NCBI RefSeq assembly: GCF_002019695.1
Contig: NZ_KV917376.1
Span: 3,500,040-3,564,039 of the forward strand
From: Evansella clarkii
Lineage (GTDB): Bacteria > Bacillota > Bacilli > Bacillales > Salisediminibacteriaceae
Length of the DNA stretch: 64,000 bases
Direction of reading: 5' to 3'
Shown in pieces: positions 44,295-53,669 of the stretch. The position numbers and the translations under genes were made by a program. The first letter of the stretch is position 1, and each line of letters starts with the position of its first letter. The notes under the pieces were generated by a model. The model did no database searches, had not been told where the DNA came from, and saw only the letters and a list, made by a program, of their open reading frames with translations.

Positions 44295-44351
44295 AATTCC
44301 ATCATAAGGTACAATGATTTTAATTAAATAAAAATCTCATATAGTGGAATT
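44295..44351. promoter_or_regulatory. Divergent regulatory region with AATTCCA/TGGAATT arms
   Basis: AATTCCA (44295-44301) and TGGAATT (44345-44351) are perfect inverse arms flanking the divergent promoter space of the amidohydrolase and Rgg-type genes. They may be an operator or chance. Confidence 0.3.
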
Positions 44352-44368
44352 TTTAAAAAGGAGAACGT

Positions 44369-45232
44369 ATGGAACAGTATGGGCCGACTTTGAGAAAAAT
44401 TAGAAAACAAAAAGGATTATCGATGAAAGAATTAGCCAAAGACTCTCTCTCTGTTTCTTTCCTGTCAAAATTTGAAAGAGGAGAGTCGGATATCTCCCTC
44501 ACTTCAATGAATCAGTTACTTACACGATTGAACGTATCTTTTGATGAGTTTTTATTCATCCATAATGATTATTCGAATCAGGCAATCGATTTATTTTTCA
44601 CGCGTGTCCATCATGCCTACCTGGAACAGGACACAGTAAAGCTGGAACAATTAGGAGCGAATGAAAAAGACCAAAATCACCTGATTTTACTTGAACTTTA
44701 TGTGAATATATTAAAAAACGAAGACAGTAATGATCTGCAGCTTAATTTAGAACCATTATATGATTACCTCTTCTCCGTCGAAGTGTGGGGGTATTACGAA
44801 TTGAAGCTGTATAACTCTACGATGTTATTAATGAATCCTGAAATGGTATTGAATTTATCCCACACCGCTTTTAAAAAAGGTAAGCGATACCATTCATTCA
44901 GAGATTATAAAAACGTGATGGCAAGTATTTTTCTGAGTACGATCATTTATTTAATAGGCCCTGTAAATAAAGGCGATGAAATGGTCACAAAATATGAAGC
45001 AGATATCCTAAAGTTATTTTCATATATCGAGGATCTTAAGCTGGAAGAACATGAAACTCACCTAAGGATACATGTAAGATATATCAAGGGGATTTACATG
45101 ATAAAAAAGGGACAAGTTGAAGAAGGTACAGAACTCGTTAACCACATGATATCTATATTAAGAGAGCTTCAATGTGAAAATAATGCTGCCGACTTTGAAC
45201 GCTATTTAGGGTTAATATTGAAAGGAAAATAA
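44369..45232 (+). CDS. Rgg/GadR/MutR-type XRE regulator
   Basis: 287 residues. N-terminal helix-turn-helix (about 6-62; LRKIRKQKGLSMKELAKD, FLSKFERGESDISL) followed by a ~220-residue helical repeat domain, the layout of Rgg-family regulators that bind short peptides. AAAAGGAG precedes the ATG. No short hydrophobic pheromone gene is visible next to it. It probably controls itself and the divergent amidohydrolase. Confidence 0.87.
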   Translation: MEQYGPTLRKIRKQKGLSMKELAKDSLSVSFLSKFERGESDISLTSMNQLLTRLNVSFDEFLFIHNDYSNQAIDLFFTRVHHAYLEQDTVKLEQLGANEKDQNHLILLELYVNILKNEDSNDLQLNLEPLYDYLFSVEVWGYYELKLYNSTMLLMNPEMVLNLSHTAFKKGKRYHSFRDYKNVMASIFLSTIIYLIGPVNKGDEMVTKYEADILKLFSYIEDLKLEEHETHLRIHVRYIKGIYMIKKGQVEEGTELVNHMISILRELQCENNAADFERYLGLILKGK

Positions 45233-45263
45233 TGATATAGCATAGTATTTGATTGAATAAGAA

Positions 45264-45308
45264 AGAAGCTCAAACATGCATAGAATAAGGCATATCTGGG
45301 CTTCTCTG
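45264..45308 (+). terminator. Terminator after the Rgg-type gene
   Basis: AGAAGCTCA pairs with TGGGCTTCT, with inner ATGC / GCAT. The T tract is weak. Confidence 0.55.
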
Positions 45309-45380
45309 AAAATATAAAGTTATTTCACTACTTAGCTTGTTTGTTTAAGTGAAATTTCACACAGAATTGAGATATTAAAA

Positions 45381-46130
45381 TCAGCCGTATTGATTTACTA
45401 TCCTTAAAAGCCGTTCAGAATTCTCCGTTGAAACATTTTCGGCTAATCTGGCACCAGCAATGACTGGAGCCCAATGCAAAATGTTGGTCCTTAATATACC
45501 GCTCTTGTCACAATAAAGTTGCAGGTACATATCAGCTAACTCAATGGAAACCTGGGAATATAACAGATAGGTCCGATATACATCAGCATGATGGTCTCCT
45601 GCACTAGAATCTACCCAATCTATCACTACCACCTGGTTATCTGTCTTAATCAGATTAAATAAATGAAAATCTCCATGACAAAGCCTGTTTCCGTAAGTAA
45701 ATGATTCCAGTTTTTTTAACAAAACAGACTTTTGCTTTCCAGTTAATTTTCCGGCATTCTCAATCTGACGGGATAATTTATTAAACATTGGTTCGATTGC
45801 TTCTCGATCTGGACGAATGCTATGAATTTTCAGTTGCATATCGACCGAAATATTTAAGTAATATTCCGCTTGTTCCTTATCTTTTAAAAATAAATCACCT
45901 AGTGTTTCTCCCTTAACGTACTCCATTACTATCGCTTGTTTTCCATTTATCTTAGTAACATCTAAAATTCCAGGTACAGGAAGTCCACACGAATATGCAT
46001 ATTTTTGCTTGTTTGCTTCATTTATGGCTTCCCCAGGAGGCAAAAAGTCGTTAAAAACTTTCACTATTTTGTTGTCGGAAAGGTAAATTTTTGCAGTATT
46101 ACCTTTTGCGATTGGATCATCTAAATCCAT
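45381..46130 (-). CDS. Aminoglycoside phosphotransferase-like kinase (APH family)
   Basis: 249 residues from the ATG at 46130 (GGGAGAG upstream). Kinase motifs: VMEYVKGETL, catalytic loop CHGDFHLFNLI and metal-binding VVIDWVDSSAG. The APH fold phosphorylates antibiotics, choline, fructosamine or homoserine; the substrate cannot be decided. Confidence 0.87.
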   Translation of the reverse strand: MDLDDPIAKGNTAKIYLSDNKIVKVFNDFLPPGEAINEANKQKYAYSCGLPVPGILDVTKINGKQAIVMEYVKGETLGDLFLKDKEQAEYYLNISVDMQLKIHSIRPDREAIEPMFNKLSRQIENAGKLTGKQKSVLLKKLESFTYGNRLCHGDFHLFNLIKTDNQVVVIDWVDSSAGDHHADVYRTYLLYSQVSIELADMYLQLYCDKSGILRTNILHWAPVIAGARLAENVSTENSERLLRIVNQYG

Positions 46131-46234
46131 TGGGCTCTCTCCCTGCATTTTAAATTATTCAGTCTGTATGTTTACATAAAAATGGTGGTATATCCTAATT
46201 GAGACAACATCCATGATAGTTATAACACATTTGT

Positions 46235-46708
46235 TTATGTACTCCTGATAGTAATTTTGCCTTCTTTATTTTCTTCATGATTCCATTCAACCTGTATTTC
46301 AAATGTGCCGTCTTCAAAGAATAGTGGCAATCTTCTTCTGATAGATTCCTGCATTGGCAGGTTATATGCTTCGTTAATATTTACCCATACTGCTTTTCCT
46401 TCCGGAGGATTTTCAAGTAGTTCTCCTGAGAAATCTTTTGTAATGTAATTAAAAATCATATATCTATCCTTAGCAACTGGATTTACATATTCATAAAGAG
46501 CTTTATATTTAAGGTTGCTTACTTCTAATCCTGTTTCTTCTTTAACTTCTCTGATTGCACATTCTGTAATACTTTCTGGAAAATTCACTTTCCCGCCAGG
46601 TGGAATGTATCCCTTGAAATTATCATGCTGTCTATCCAGCAATAATATTTTATCTTTATGTTGAACCATGCATACAGTCCAAATCTTAAATGTTATATCT
46701 TTACTCAT
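46235..46708 (-). CDS. Nudix hydrolase (8-oxo-dGTPase-like)
   Basis: 157 residues from ATG at 46708 (GGGAGGG upstream). Nudix box GGKVNFPESITECAIREVKEETGLEV is intact by pattern (G-x5-E-x7-REVKEETG). The sequence PPGGKVNF resembles MutT/8-oxo-dGTP-type enzymes. It follows the methyltransferase gene by 32 bases, so the two are likely an operon. Confidence 0.87.
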   Translation of the reverse strand: MSKDITFKIWTVCMVQHKDKILLLDRQHDNFKGYIPPGGKVNFPESITECAIREVKEETGLEVSNLKYKALYEYVNPVAKDRYMIFNYITKDFSGELLENPPEGKAVWVNINEAYNLPMQESIRRRLPLFFEDGTFEIQVEWNHEENKEGKITIRST

Positions 46709-46740
46709 ATACACTACCCTCCCTGCCTCTCCTGTTTCAT

Positions 46741-47454
46741 TTACAACTTTTTTGCCATAGCCTTTACTATAAGGAAATGAGGTCTTGTCATGAGGTAGAA
46801 ATAAGCCTCTTCTTTAATAACTTTCATCTTTTCCTGAGGTTTGGGTTCAATCAGTTTATCAAGATGGAAAAATTGGGTGGTTTCATTTATGATGCAGTGC
46901 ATTGGCCTTCTGTAAAAGCTGACATCTATAGTGATATCAGGTTTTTTCCAGGTTTCTGTTAATAATTGAGTCTTAAAATAATCTTTGCAATCAAATCTTG
47001 TGAAATCCATAAATGGGTGATGAACCGAGAATAACAACATACCGCCTGCTTTTAAAATGCGGCTGAATTCCTGAAATGTGGAAGTCCAATCCTTTATATA
47101 ATGAAGCGTAAGGGAACTTACAATGATATCAAAGGAATCGTCTTCAAACGGAAGTGGTTCCTGAAGGTCGTGACAAAGAAATGTTACTTCCGCCCCGTAA
47201 TGTTGCTGCGCTGCTTCTACCATTTCAGGGCTTAGATCTATACCAGTAACTGTCGCTCCTCGATCCGATAATTGGGAAGAATACCATCCGGCTGAACAAC
47301 CAGCGTCAAGCACCTTTTTCCCATTTAATTGAGAGGGCAAAGCCGCCATCATGGCCGGGCGCTCATAAAAAGCGTTATATGGGTTTGCTTCATCAACATT
47401 GTTCTTATATGTAGAGGCTAACTTATTATAGATGTCTCTCGTATTTCTACTCAT
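46741..47454 (-). CDS. Class I SAM-dependent methyltransferase
   Basis: 237 residues. SAM-binding motif I is VLDAGCSAGWYS, motif II GIDLSPEMVE and motif IV FDIIVSSLTLHYIKDW, the UbiE/Methyltransf_11 group. The substrate is unknown. It starts at ATG 47454 and heads a two-gene unit with the Nudix gene. Confidence 0.87.
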   Translation of the reverse strand: MSRNTRDIYNKLASTYKNNVDEANPYNAFYERPAMMAALPSQLNGKKVLDAGCSAGWYSSQLSDRGATVTGIDLSPEMVEAAQQHYGAEVTFLCHDLQEPLPFEDDSFDIIVSSLTLHYIKDWTSTFQEFSRILKAGGMLLFSVHHPFMDFTRFDCKDYFKTQLLTETWKKPDITIDVSFYRRPMHCIINETTQFFHLDKLIEPKPQEKMKVIKEEAYFYLMTRPHFLIVKAMAKKL

Positions 47455-47609
47455 TTAATTCCTCCATCAGAATCTGGATATTAACACTAGTTTTATTAAA
47501 AATTGATTTGCTTCCATGATACTTGTCAGTTACTGGACTATATAGCACGCCAGCCTGCAGGATAAAGAAGATTTACAATTTGTAATGTAACCCTGCAGCC
47601 AACAAAAGC

Positions 47610-48197
47610 TTAATCCTCCCAGTAAAAAATTGCGTCCATTATTAAATAATGTTCAGGTTTACGATAGAGTGTTGGTATTTTCGTTTGAAATGGTAAAGGC
47701 TGGTTTAGTTGTTCCCCATCTAATAACTCATAACCAAACTCTTTAAGCAATCGCTCCAGTTGTTCTGCAATACCTTGAAGATGTTCACTTAAAACCAACT
47801 GATGAGGGTATTCAAGAGAACTATGTACCCCACGTACTACTTCGTTCGTTTCAACACGAATTGTTTGATATCTGTTGTCTTCCCCCATGATTGTTACAGG
47901 TGCATGACGACAAATATTTATAATGATTCCATTTGTCTTAGTCTCTTTAATCCCGTACTTTTCTTTAACAATTGAAACATCCTCTTTACGATAGCAAAAA
48001 AACTCAACAAAAGAAGCATATCCACTGCCAAAATGATCCCATTCCGCTTCACATACCAGAGCAGGAATACGCTTTATTCTGTAAAACAAACGTTTGATAT
48101 GTTCCAAAATCTTTTGTTCATTCTTTGTATCATAAGGATACTTGCTTCCAACAATTTTTCCGTCAATTAATTCTTTTAATTGTTCATTAGAAAACAT
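47610..48197 (-). CDS. Hypothetical cytoplasmic protein
   Basis: 195 residues from ATG at 48197, with GAGGTG upstream; a GTG three codons earlier is less likely. The protein is soluble and alpha/beta with aromatic-rich parts (EWDHFGSGYASFVEFF). I do not recognise the family. It lies 26 bases downstream of a small membrane protein gene. Confidence 0.6.
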   Translation of the reverse strand: MFSNEQLKELIDGKIVGSKYPYDTKNEQKILEHIKRLFYRIKRIPALVCEAEWDHFGSGYASFVEFFCYRKEDVSIVKEKYGIKETKTNGIIINICRHAPVTIMGEDNRYQTIRVETNEVVRGVHSSLEYPHQLVLSEHLQGIAEQLERLLKEFGYELLDGEQLNQPLPFQTKIPTLYRKPEHYLIMDAIFYWED

Positions 48198-48222
48198 AAC
48201 TGGCACACCTCATTTCCAGAAA

Positions 48223-48519
48223 CTATCTAACCAATACGTCAGCCCTGCTTACCTTATTCCTGCCTCCCTTAGTGAATACACCTATCCGTGGTACAAAAGC
48301 AAAACTTACTGTAACTACAAAGCTAAAAAAGTATAAATTTTTATACAGCCTTTTTTCTTCTCCAAACAAATAAAACCCTATTCCTCCAACCACTAATGAA
48401 ACGATTAGAGCTGGCACAAAAAAAGCAGGTGCATCGATGTTATACGTCCCTATAGAAAAGAAACCCAGTAATAGAAAAACACCCATTATATACAAAATTT
48501 TAAGTTTACCTCTTTCCAT
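48223..48519 (-). CDS. Small membrane protein
   Basis: 98 residues with three hydrophobic segments (about 8-27, 32-52, 61-82) and a basic C-terminus. Family not recognised. GGGGAGG precedes the ATG. Possibly in one transcript with the next gene downstream. Confidence 0.6.
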   Translation of the reverse strand: MERGKLKILYIMGVFLLLGFFSIGTYNIDAPAFFVPALIVSLVVGGIGFYLFGEEKRLYKNLYFFSFVVTVSFAFVPRIGVFTKGGRNKVSRADVLVR

Positions 48520-48630
48520 GCTTACCTCCCCTGAATTGTATTTTCCTTAAAACTGCTTTTATACAAAAAGCTGCCGACCATAATAGCCATGTTAAAGCAT
48601 GCCCTATCATTCATTTGAAACCCCTGACAT

Positions 48631-48918
48631 TTATATAAAAGCAAACATTATATATACACAAACTATTATTGGGAAATTAATAAAAAGCCAATTTAACCAT
48701 TGTAAAAATCTCACTAAGGAACCATGGTTTTGTCTGCCAAATTTTCTAATGTAGAAGAATGAAATTAAAGCAAGAATAGGTGTTAGAAATCCTAAAATTC
48801 CGTAATTTGGCTCTGTGGCGTCTACTAATTCTGCAATCAAGAAAGTAATGAGGACGAGGTTAGAAAAAAACAATACAAATGGAATCCATAATTTAAATTC
48901 TTTTGATTTGTCAGCCAA
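48631..48918 (-). CDS. Small membrane protein
   Basis: 95 residues, three membrane helices (about 11-31, 40-57, 72-94). GAGGAGGG precedes the ATG. Family not recognised; size and topology resemble other small membrane proteins of this region. Confidence 0.6.
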   Translation of the reverse strand: MADKSKEFKLWIPFVLFFSNLVLITFLIAELVDATEPNYGILGFLTPILALISFFYIRKFGRQNHGSLVRFLQWLNWLFINFPIIVCVYIMFAFI

Positions 48919-49069
48919 AAAAACCCTCCTCGTTCATTGAAAATTAGGACTTCCATTACTATTTTAATTTTAACATTTATTTCCTTTTATGAGGTCAAAA
49001 AAGAACGATCTTTATTAAAGAATCGCTTGCCATCAGAGTAAGTACATCTGTTCACAATATAATTTCCTG

Positions 49070-49624
49070 CTACTTCGTAAAAAGTGCCATTGAGATGAGA
49101 TCATAATATTTATTCGCTTCAACTTTTATTGCTTTTACTTTCCGGCCTTCTTCAACAAAGCCAAATTTTTTGTATAAAGAGATTGCCTCTGTATTTTCGG
49201 CAAACACTTCAAGACATACTTTTTCAATAACATGGTTTTCTTTTGCCCAGGCTAACAATACTGTTAGCATTGCTTTTCCAATCCCTTGTTTTCTGTATTT
49301 ATCTGTAACACTCATTCCAAATGAACCTTGATGTTGTATTCGCTCTTTATGGCCATTATGGAAGTCTAAAAATCCAATAATATTACTCTGATATTCTGCT
49401 ATTATTGCTAGCTTCCCTTCACCATCATACGTCTGTTTTAAAAATTGTTTCTCCTGTTCACAGGTTATGTTGAATTCAGCTTCTGTTGTAAGTAAATAAG
49501 GTGCTTCGCTAATGATTTTTCGACTATAGCTCAAAACCTTCTCAGCATCTTCGGGTAATGCTGTTCTTATAGTAAAAGAATCGCCGCTTTTTTTGATAAA
49601 GGACCTGGGTTCAATGAATCCCAT
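49070..49624 (-). CDS. GNAT N-acetyltransferase
   Basis: 184 residues from ATG at 49624 (GGGGAGG upstream). Acetyl-CoA loop KYRKQGIGKAMLT and AISLYKKFGFVEEGRK mark the GNAT fold (Acetyltransf_1). It has no visible partner; substrate unknown. Confidence 0.85.
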   Translation of the reverse strand: MGFIEPRSFIKKSGDSFTIRTALPEDAEKVLSYSRKIISEAPYLLTTEAEFNITCEQEKQFLKQTYDGEGKLAIIAEYQSNIIGFLDFHNGHKERIQHQGSFGMSVTDKYRKQGIGKAMLTVLLAWAKENHVIEKVCLEVFAENTEAISLYKKFGFVEEGRKVKAIKVEANKYYDLISMALFTK

Positions 49625-49741
49625 AAAAATCCAACCTCCCCTTTTGTGAAACAAGAAAAGCGACGGCTTCCTCGGCTATCGCTTCCCCGCTTCAATAAAT
49701 AAGTACGGTAAATTGTTGTTACCAACTAATCTGTACGTGCC

Positions 49742-50524
49742 TTAAAACTGTACACTAAAACCGTTGAATTTATGTATTCCTGTACCGAACTTAGTAAGCT
49801 GGTGTTCCCTCAAATACTTCACTGCAATTTTTACTTCTTCTAAAATACCCGGTTCAAGCCCTAAAGTATTATGCGAACCATAAACCATTGAAACATTAGG
49901 AATATCAGAAATTTTTTCCAATGAATTTACTAAGTCCACAGGGTTTGTTGAAGGGTAAAATGCATACACAGGTGTTTCATCGTATAGTAAATCACCTGTA
50001 AACAAGTATCCGTTTGTTGCATCAAAAACGGATATATGTCCAGGAGAATGTCCAGGGGTGTGATAGATTACTAATGTCCTGTTCCCCAGATCAAAGTTAT
50101 CCCCATCACTTAATAAACCTGTCGGTTCCCCTTGAAATGGCTGATATGTATCGGGATTAAATGTTTTTGGAACAGGTAATGTTATATCTCGGCTAATATC
50201 TTTTCTGATTTGTTCAATGGATAAGCCTTTAATTCCGTTAACTAACCAATCTTTATCCCCTTCATGAACATATATTTTTTCAAACTCTCCGTGACTCCCT
50301 ATATGATCTGTGTGTACATGCGTGGTAATTACTTCAATCGGTAAGTCAGTCAATTGGTCTGTGATTCTTTTTATATTGTCAATTCCAAGTCCTGTATCAA
50401 TTAATACTGCTTTGTTTTTACCCAATAATAAAAATGAATGCACCTTTTCCCAATGTCCATATTCACTAATTGCATATGTATCAGCATCAATTTTTTGCAC
50501 TGTAAACCATAAGTCTTTAATCAT
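49742..50524 (-). CDS. MBL-fold metallohydrolase
   Basis: 260 residues. Zinc motif THVHTDHIGSHG (HxHxDH), then HTPGHSPGHISV, FTGDLLYDE and a late His in VYGSHNTLG. It belongs to the metallo-beta-lactamase fold, which includes glyoxalase II, lactonases and lactamases. A specific activity is not predictable. Confidence 0.87.
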   Translation of the reverse strand: MIKDLWFTVQKIDADTYAISEYGHWEKVHSFLLLGKNKAVLIDTGLGIDNIKRITDQLTDLPIEVITTHVHTDHIGSHGEFEKIYVHEGDKDWLVNGIKGLSIEQIRKDISRDITLPVPKTFNPDTYQPFQGEPTGLLSDGDNFDLGNRTLVIYHTPGHSPGHISVFDATNGYLFTGDLLYDETPVYAFYPSTNPVDLVNSLEKISDIPNVSMVYGSHNTLGLEPGILEEVKIAVKYLREHQLTKFGTGIHKFNGFSVQF

Positions 50525-50637
50525 CCGACTACCTCCAAAATTAATTGTTCCTTTATTAATCCTTCAACAACCAAGCAGCAACTGCTAATACGACAATTCC
50601 CTTGCCTCATAAATCACGTTAACTTAAGAGAATACCA

Positions 50638-51192
50638 TCACAAATGATTATTACTTTTTATATAATCCTCTTTTAAAATGCCCATGTTAATTATGTCATG
50701 CCATTGACCATGTCTGTATAAACTCTCCCGAATTACTCCTTCTTTAACAAATCCAAGTTTAGTGTATATATGTACTGCTTTCTCATTAAGCGAAAAAACT
50801 CTGAGGGATAAACGGTGCAGATTCAACTCTAAGAAGGCATAATCTATTAATAACTTAAATGCTTCAGTACCATAGCCTTTTCCCCAGTATTCTTTCTCGC
50901 CAATATCAATAATACACTCAGCATTTCTGTTTTTAGTATCGATATTTATGAGGGAAGTGACACCTATTGGCACTTTTTCCTCTTTTAATTCGATTATATA
51001 GCTTCTAGAAGAACTCGCATTTAATATGACGTTTGTAACAAAGTTCCTTGTCTCATCCAGAGAATAGACATCCAGTACTGGGCTTGTAGTTTCCATAACC
51101 TCCAGATCATTTCTCCACTGATGATACTTTTCAATATCTTCGTTTTCCATTTTTCGTAATCTGATATTTTTTGAATTTAACAAATCAATCAT
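50638..51192 (-). CDS. RimJ/RimL-type GNAT acetyltransferase
   Basis: 184 residues with the start IRLRKMENEDIEKYHQWRND, acetyl-CoA loop EYWGKGYGTEAFKL and HIYTKLGFVKEGVIRE. The group includes ribosomal-protein and antibiotic acetyltransferases. GAGGATGATTG precedes the start, which is ATG at 51192. Confidence 0.86.
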   Translation of the reverse strand: MIDLLNSKNIRLRKMENEDIEKYHQWRNDLEVMETTSPVLDVYSLDETRNFVTNVILNASSSRSYIIELKEEKVPIGVTSLINIDTKNRNAECIIDIGEKEYWGKGYGTEAFKLLIDYAFLELNLHRLSLRVFSLNEKAVHIYTKLGFVKEGVIRESLYRHGQWHDIINMGILKEDYIKSNNHL

Positions 51193-51361
51193 CCTCTATA
51201 ATTTTTCGGAAATATGTATCTCCGACTATTAGGTTACACTCCAAATTAGCGATATTAACTAGTAGATAGGTCTGTAAGAATTAAGTGCCAACTTTATGAA
51301 ATTAATTAAATTCTTATGTGATTTTCGTTAATTACATTTATCTGAGCTTTAAGGAATGAAA

Positions 51362-51940
51362 TTAATGTAAGTTTATTTCTTTAATCTTCCACTCATCCTC
51401 TTTCACCATAACAAATTCATAAACTTCATTAACTTCTTCAGATGTATTGTAGGTAAGCTGTAAATTATCTTTTTTAATGGTGTATTCTTTGAGGTCAAGA
51501 ACAAGATCAGGTATCCAATTGAATTTCTGGGGACCAAAAACAAAAGCACAAGGACAATCTTCTGCATTTTTCCGAATAACTTGTACTGGATGAAGGATTG
51601 ACTCACTTGCTTCTTCAAAGGTTTCTGCCTGTTTATAAGATTCGACTGTTTCTATCGCTGTGGTGAAATCATAATGTTTACTCTCTTTTAATGCTTCTAC
51701 CTCTCCCTCTAATTGGGATAATACTTCTGTTAATTGCTGCTTTTCGCTTTTTAATTCCTCAACTTTATTATCGGATGCTTCTATACTTTCTTCTAAATGA
51801 GAGATTTCAGTGAGCAAATTTTCGTTTTCATTTTCCAGGTTGTTCAATTCAACAGCTTCTGCATCAAGCTCTCTAAAAGCAATAAGCGTTACAGCAATCA
51901 GCAGAATTATAATACCAAAACTGATATAATTTCGTTTCAT
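51362..51940 (-). CDS. Membrane-anchored coiled-coil protein with NTF2-like end (paralogue of 61295-61834)
   Basis: 192 residues. One N-terminal membrane helix (about 6-22), a coiled coil (about 30-90), then a ~100-residue domain ending YEFVMVKEDEWKIKEINLH. The gene at 61295 has the same order and the end YKYIMVMEDGWKINEIEF. A late WKI(K/N)EI is common in NTF2-like lipoproteins. Function unknown. GGAGGAG precedes the ATG. Confidence 0.66.
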   Translation of the reverse strand: MKRNYISFGIIILLIAVTLIAFRELDAEAVELNNLENENENLLTEISHLEESIEASDNKVEELKSEKQQLTEVLSQLEGEVEALKESKHYDFTTAIETVESYKQAETFEEASESILHPVQVIRKNAEDCPCAFVFGPQKFNWIPDLVLDLKEYTIKKDNLQLTYNTSEEVNEVYEFVMVKEDEWKIKEINLH

Positions 51941-52003
51941 TTAATCTCCTCCTTCAATAATGCCAGTGACAGATCTTTTGCTAATACTCTCTGGATTGGA
52001 ATA

Positions 52004-52129
52004 TTATTTATCTTCTTTGTTTAACTTCTCAAGTAGTTCAATAATTCTCTTATTTTGCTTTGAATGTTCTTTAAGATACCCAATAACTGTACCAATGCCT
52101 ATAAGAATAAGTAATAAAAATATCCACAT
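52004..52129 (-). CDS. Small single-helix membrane protein, 41 residues
   Basis: A 41-residue frame starting MWIFLLLILIGIGTV with a membrane helix and then a charged amphipathic helix ending KLNKEDK. AGAGGGAGAG lies 5 bases before the ATG at 52129. The order of helix and basic/acidic helix resembles small DUF4083-like or YneF-like proteins, but the family is uncertain. Confidence 0.6.
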   Translation of the reverse strand: MWIFLLLILIGIGTVIGYLKEHSKQNKRIIELLEKLNKEDK

Positions 52130-52233
52130 ATTGACTCTCCCTCTTTCGCATATAGTTACACGATTTATAAAGTATTACCTCTGCGATAATATAACGGTTC
52201 AGAAGTGAATAATTCATAGACTAAACTCTGGCG

Positions 52234-53268
52234 TTATTGAATTGTATTTGTCTTTATAGAACATTTATACACAGTGTCTCCAAATGAGCGAATGTCGTTA
52301 AGATAATCGTAACCTTCAGGTGAACCATAACGGTTGAACATTCTTACTGCTACCAGATTTTCCTCTGGGATGACTAGCAGAGCAACATTTGTATAACCGA
52401 GTAATTGATAGGATCCCTTTGGCACTGTATCTCCAATTTGGCTAAAGTCATAGTTCTTTTCTTTTACAAACCATAAAAACCCGTTTTTGTGCATAGGAAG
52501 TTTCGGATTTGGAGTCTGGATGGAAGTTGCCATTTGAATAATATCTCTGGGAATAAGCTGTTTTCCTCCCCATCTCCCTTCTGTTAAATGAAGGTAGCCA
52601 AATAATGCGAGGTCTTGTGCAGACACATACATATTCATTCCAGAGCCATCGGTTATATCGGTTTCCGTCCAGAATAAGTTGTCTGGATCCCTAATAGTTT
52701 CTGCAATTTTTGCATGAGGCTGACTCATCTTAAGCCATTCTGTTGATTGGAAGCCGCATGGCTCAATAACCTGCTCTCTTACAATATCAGCAACGGAACG
52801 TCCCGTAGTTTTTCTGATAATCGCTGCCAGCAACTCAATGCTTGGCCCTCTGTATGCCCATGATTCCCCCGGTTTATATTCACTTATTAAATCCCCATTT
52901 ACTATTCTTAATCCATGTGTATGGGTTAGTAAGTGACGAATAGTCACACCTTCATATGCGGATAAACTAGAATCTTTCACAAACCTTCGAATAGGATCAT
53001 CAATAGAAAAATAACCATTATATATAGCATAAGCAGCTGCAAAACCAATATAAGCCTTTCTTACAGAGGCAATATGGAATTGAGTGTCTGCTTTCACGTC
53101 TCTGGCAAGTGCAACACTCGACTGTTTACCAAAATAAGATTCTGTGACGATTTTGTCGTTATGGATGATAAATAAAGCTGAACCACTTGAACCTAATTTT
53201 TCAGCACTATCTTTTACATGATTATGTACTTCATCAAACCTGTTTGTATGATTATCTCTTAAAAGCAA
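52234..53268 (-). CDS. Serine hydrolase, beta-lactamase/DD-peptidase fold
   Basis: 344 residues. SxxK motif is SVRK in FHIASVRKAYIGF, with a Tyr motif in the region SWAYRGPS and a late HKNGFLWF in place of the usual KTG/HxG. It fits class C beta-lactamase-like esterases. No signal peptide. The listed start is TTG at 53268 with a weak SD GGAAGTGG. Esterase, peptidase or lactamase cannot be told apart. Confidence 0.83.
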   Translation of the reverse strand: MLLRDNHTNRFDEVHNHVKDSAEKLGSSGSALFIIHNDKIVTESYFGKQSSVALARDVKADTQFHIASVRKAYIGFAAAYAIYNGYFSIDDPIRRFVKDSSLSAYEGVTIRHLLTHTHGLRIVNGDLISEYKPGESWAYRGPSIELLAAIIRKTTGRSVADIVREQVIEPCGFQSTEWLKMSQPHAKIAETIRDPDNLFWTETDITDGSGMNMYVSAQDLALFGYLHLTEGRWGGKQLIPRDIIQMATSIQTPNPKLPMHKNGFLWFVKEKNYDFSQIGDTVPKGSYQLLGYTNVALLVIPEENLVAVRMFNRYGSPEGYDYLNDIRSFGDTVYKCSIKTNTIQ

Positions 53269-53319
53269 TTAATCCACTTCCCTAAAAATATTTCGTATTG
53301 CCATGAGGAACTAATGCAG

Positions 53320-53430
53320 CTGCTTCAACTTGAACCTCGCTTTTCGTTCATTGCTTCTGCATTTCGTTCATTGAATTCCGGTTTTCGTTCATTAAAGTCC
53401 TTTTTTCGTTTATTGACTCTGCATTCCTTG
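53320..53430. repeat. 20-21-bp periodic array, motif TTTCGTTCATTG
   Basis: TTTCGTTCATTG (or near) starts at 53342, 53362, 53383 and 53404, with weaker flanking copies. It lies in the 400-base gap after (on the plus strand) the serine hydrolase start. No coding signal. The rest of the gap to 53669 holds no visible gene. Confidence 0.72.
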
Positions 53431-53669
53431 ATGCAACCCCCCTCTTCCGTTACCACTTACTCTTTATTTTCATATGAGCGAGTACTTATATTATTGAAAC
53501 TCACCTGTATTTTAACAATATTCTGTTTTCTCTAAACAGCATTCTTTTACACGATGGTTAACTATTCTTTAGCTAACTCCAGTTAATGCAACTATCTCTG
53601 ATTGAGCAGCATATATACAGCCTTTTCACCATGTTAGCCAGCAACAAAAGGCACTTCTTTAAATAAGTT

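Noticed and set aside
53314-53535. A 73-residue plus-strand frame
   Set aside because: It is the 21-bp array read through; no SD and no family features.
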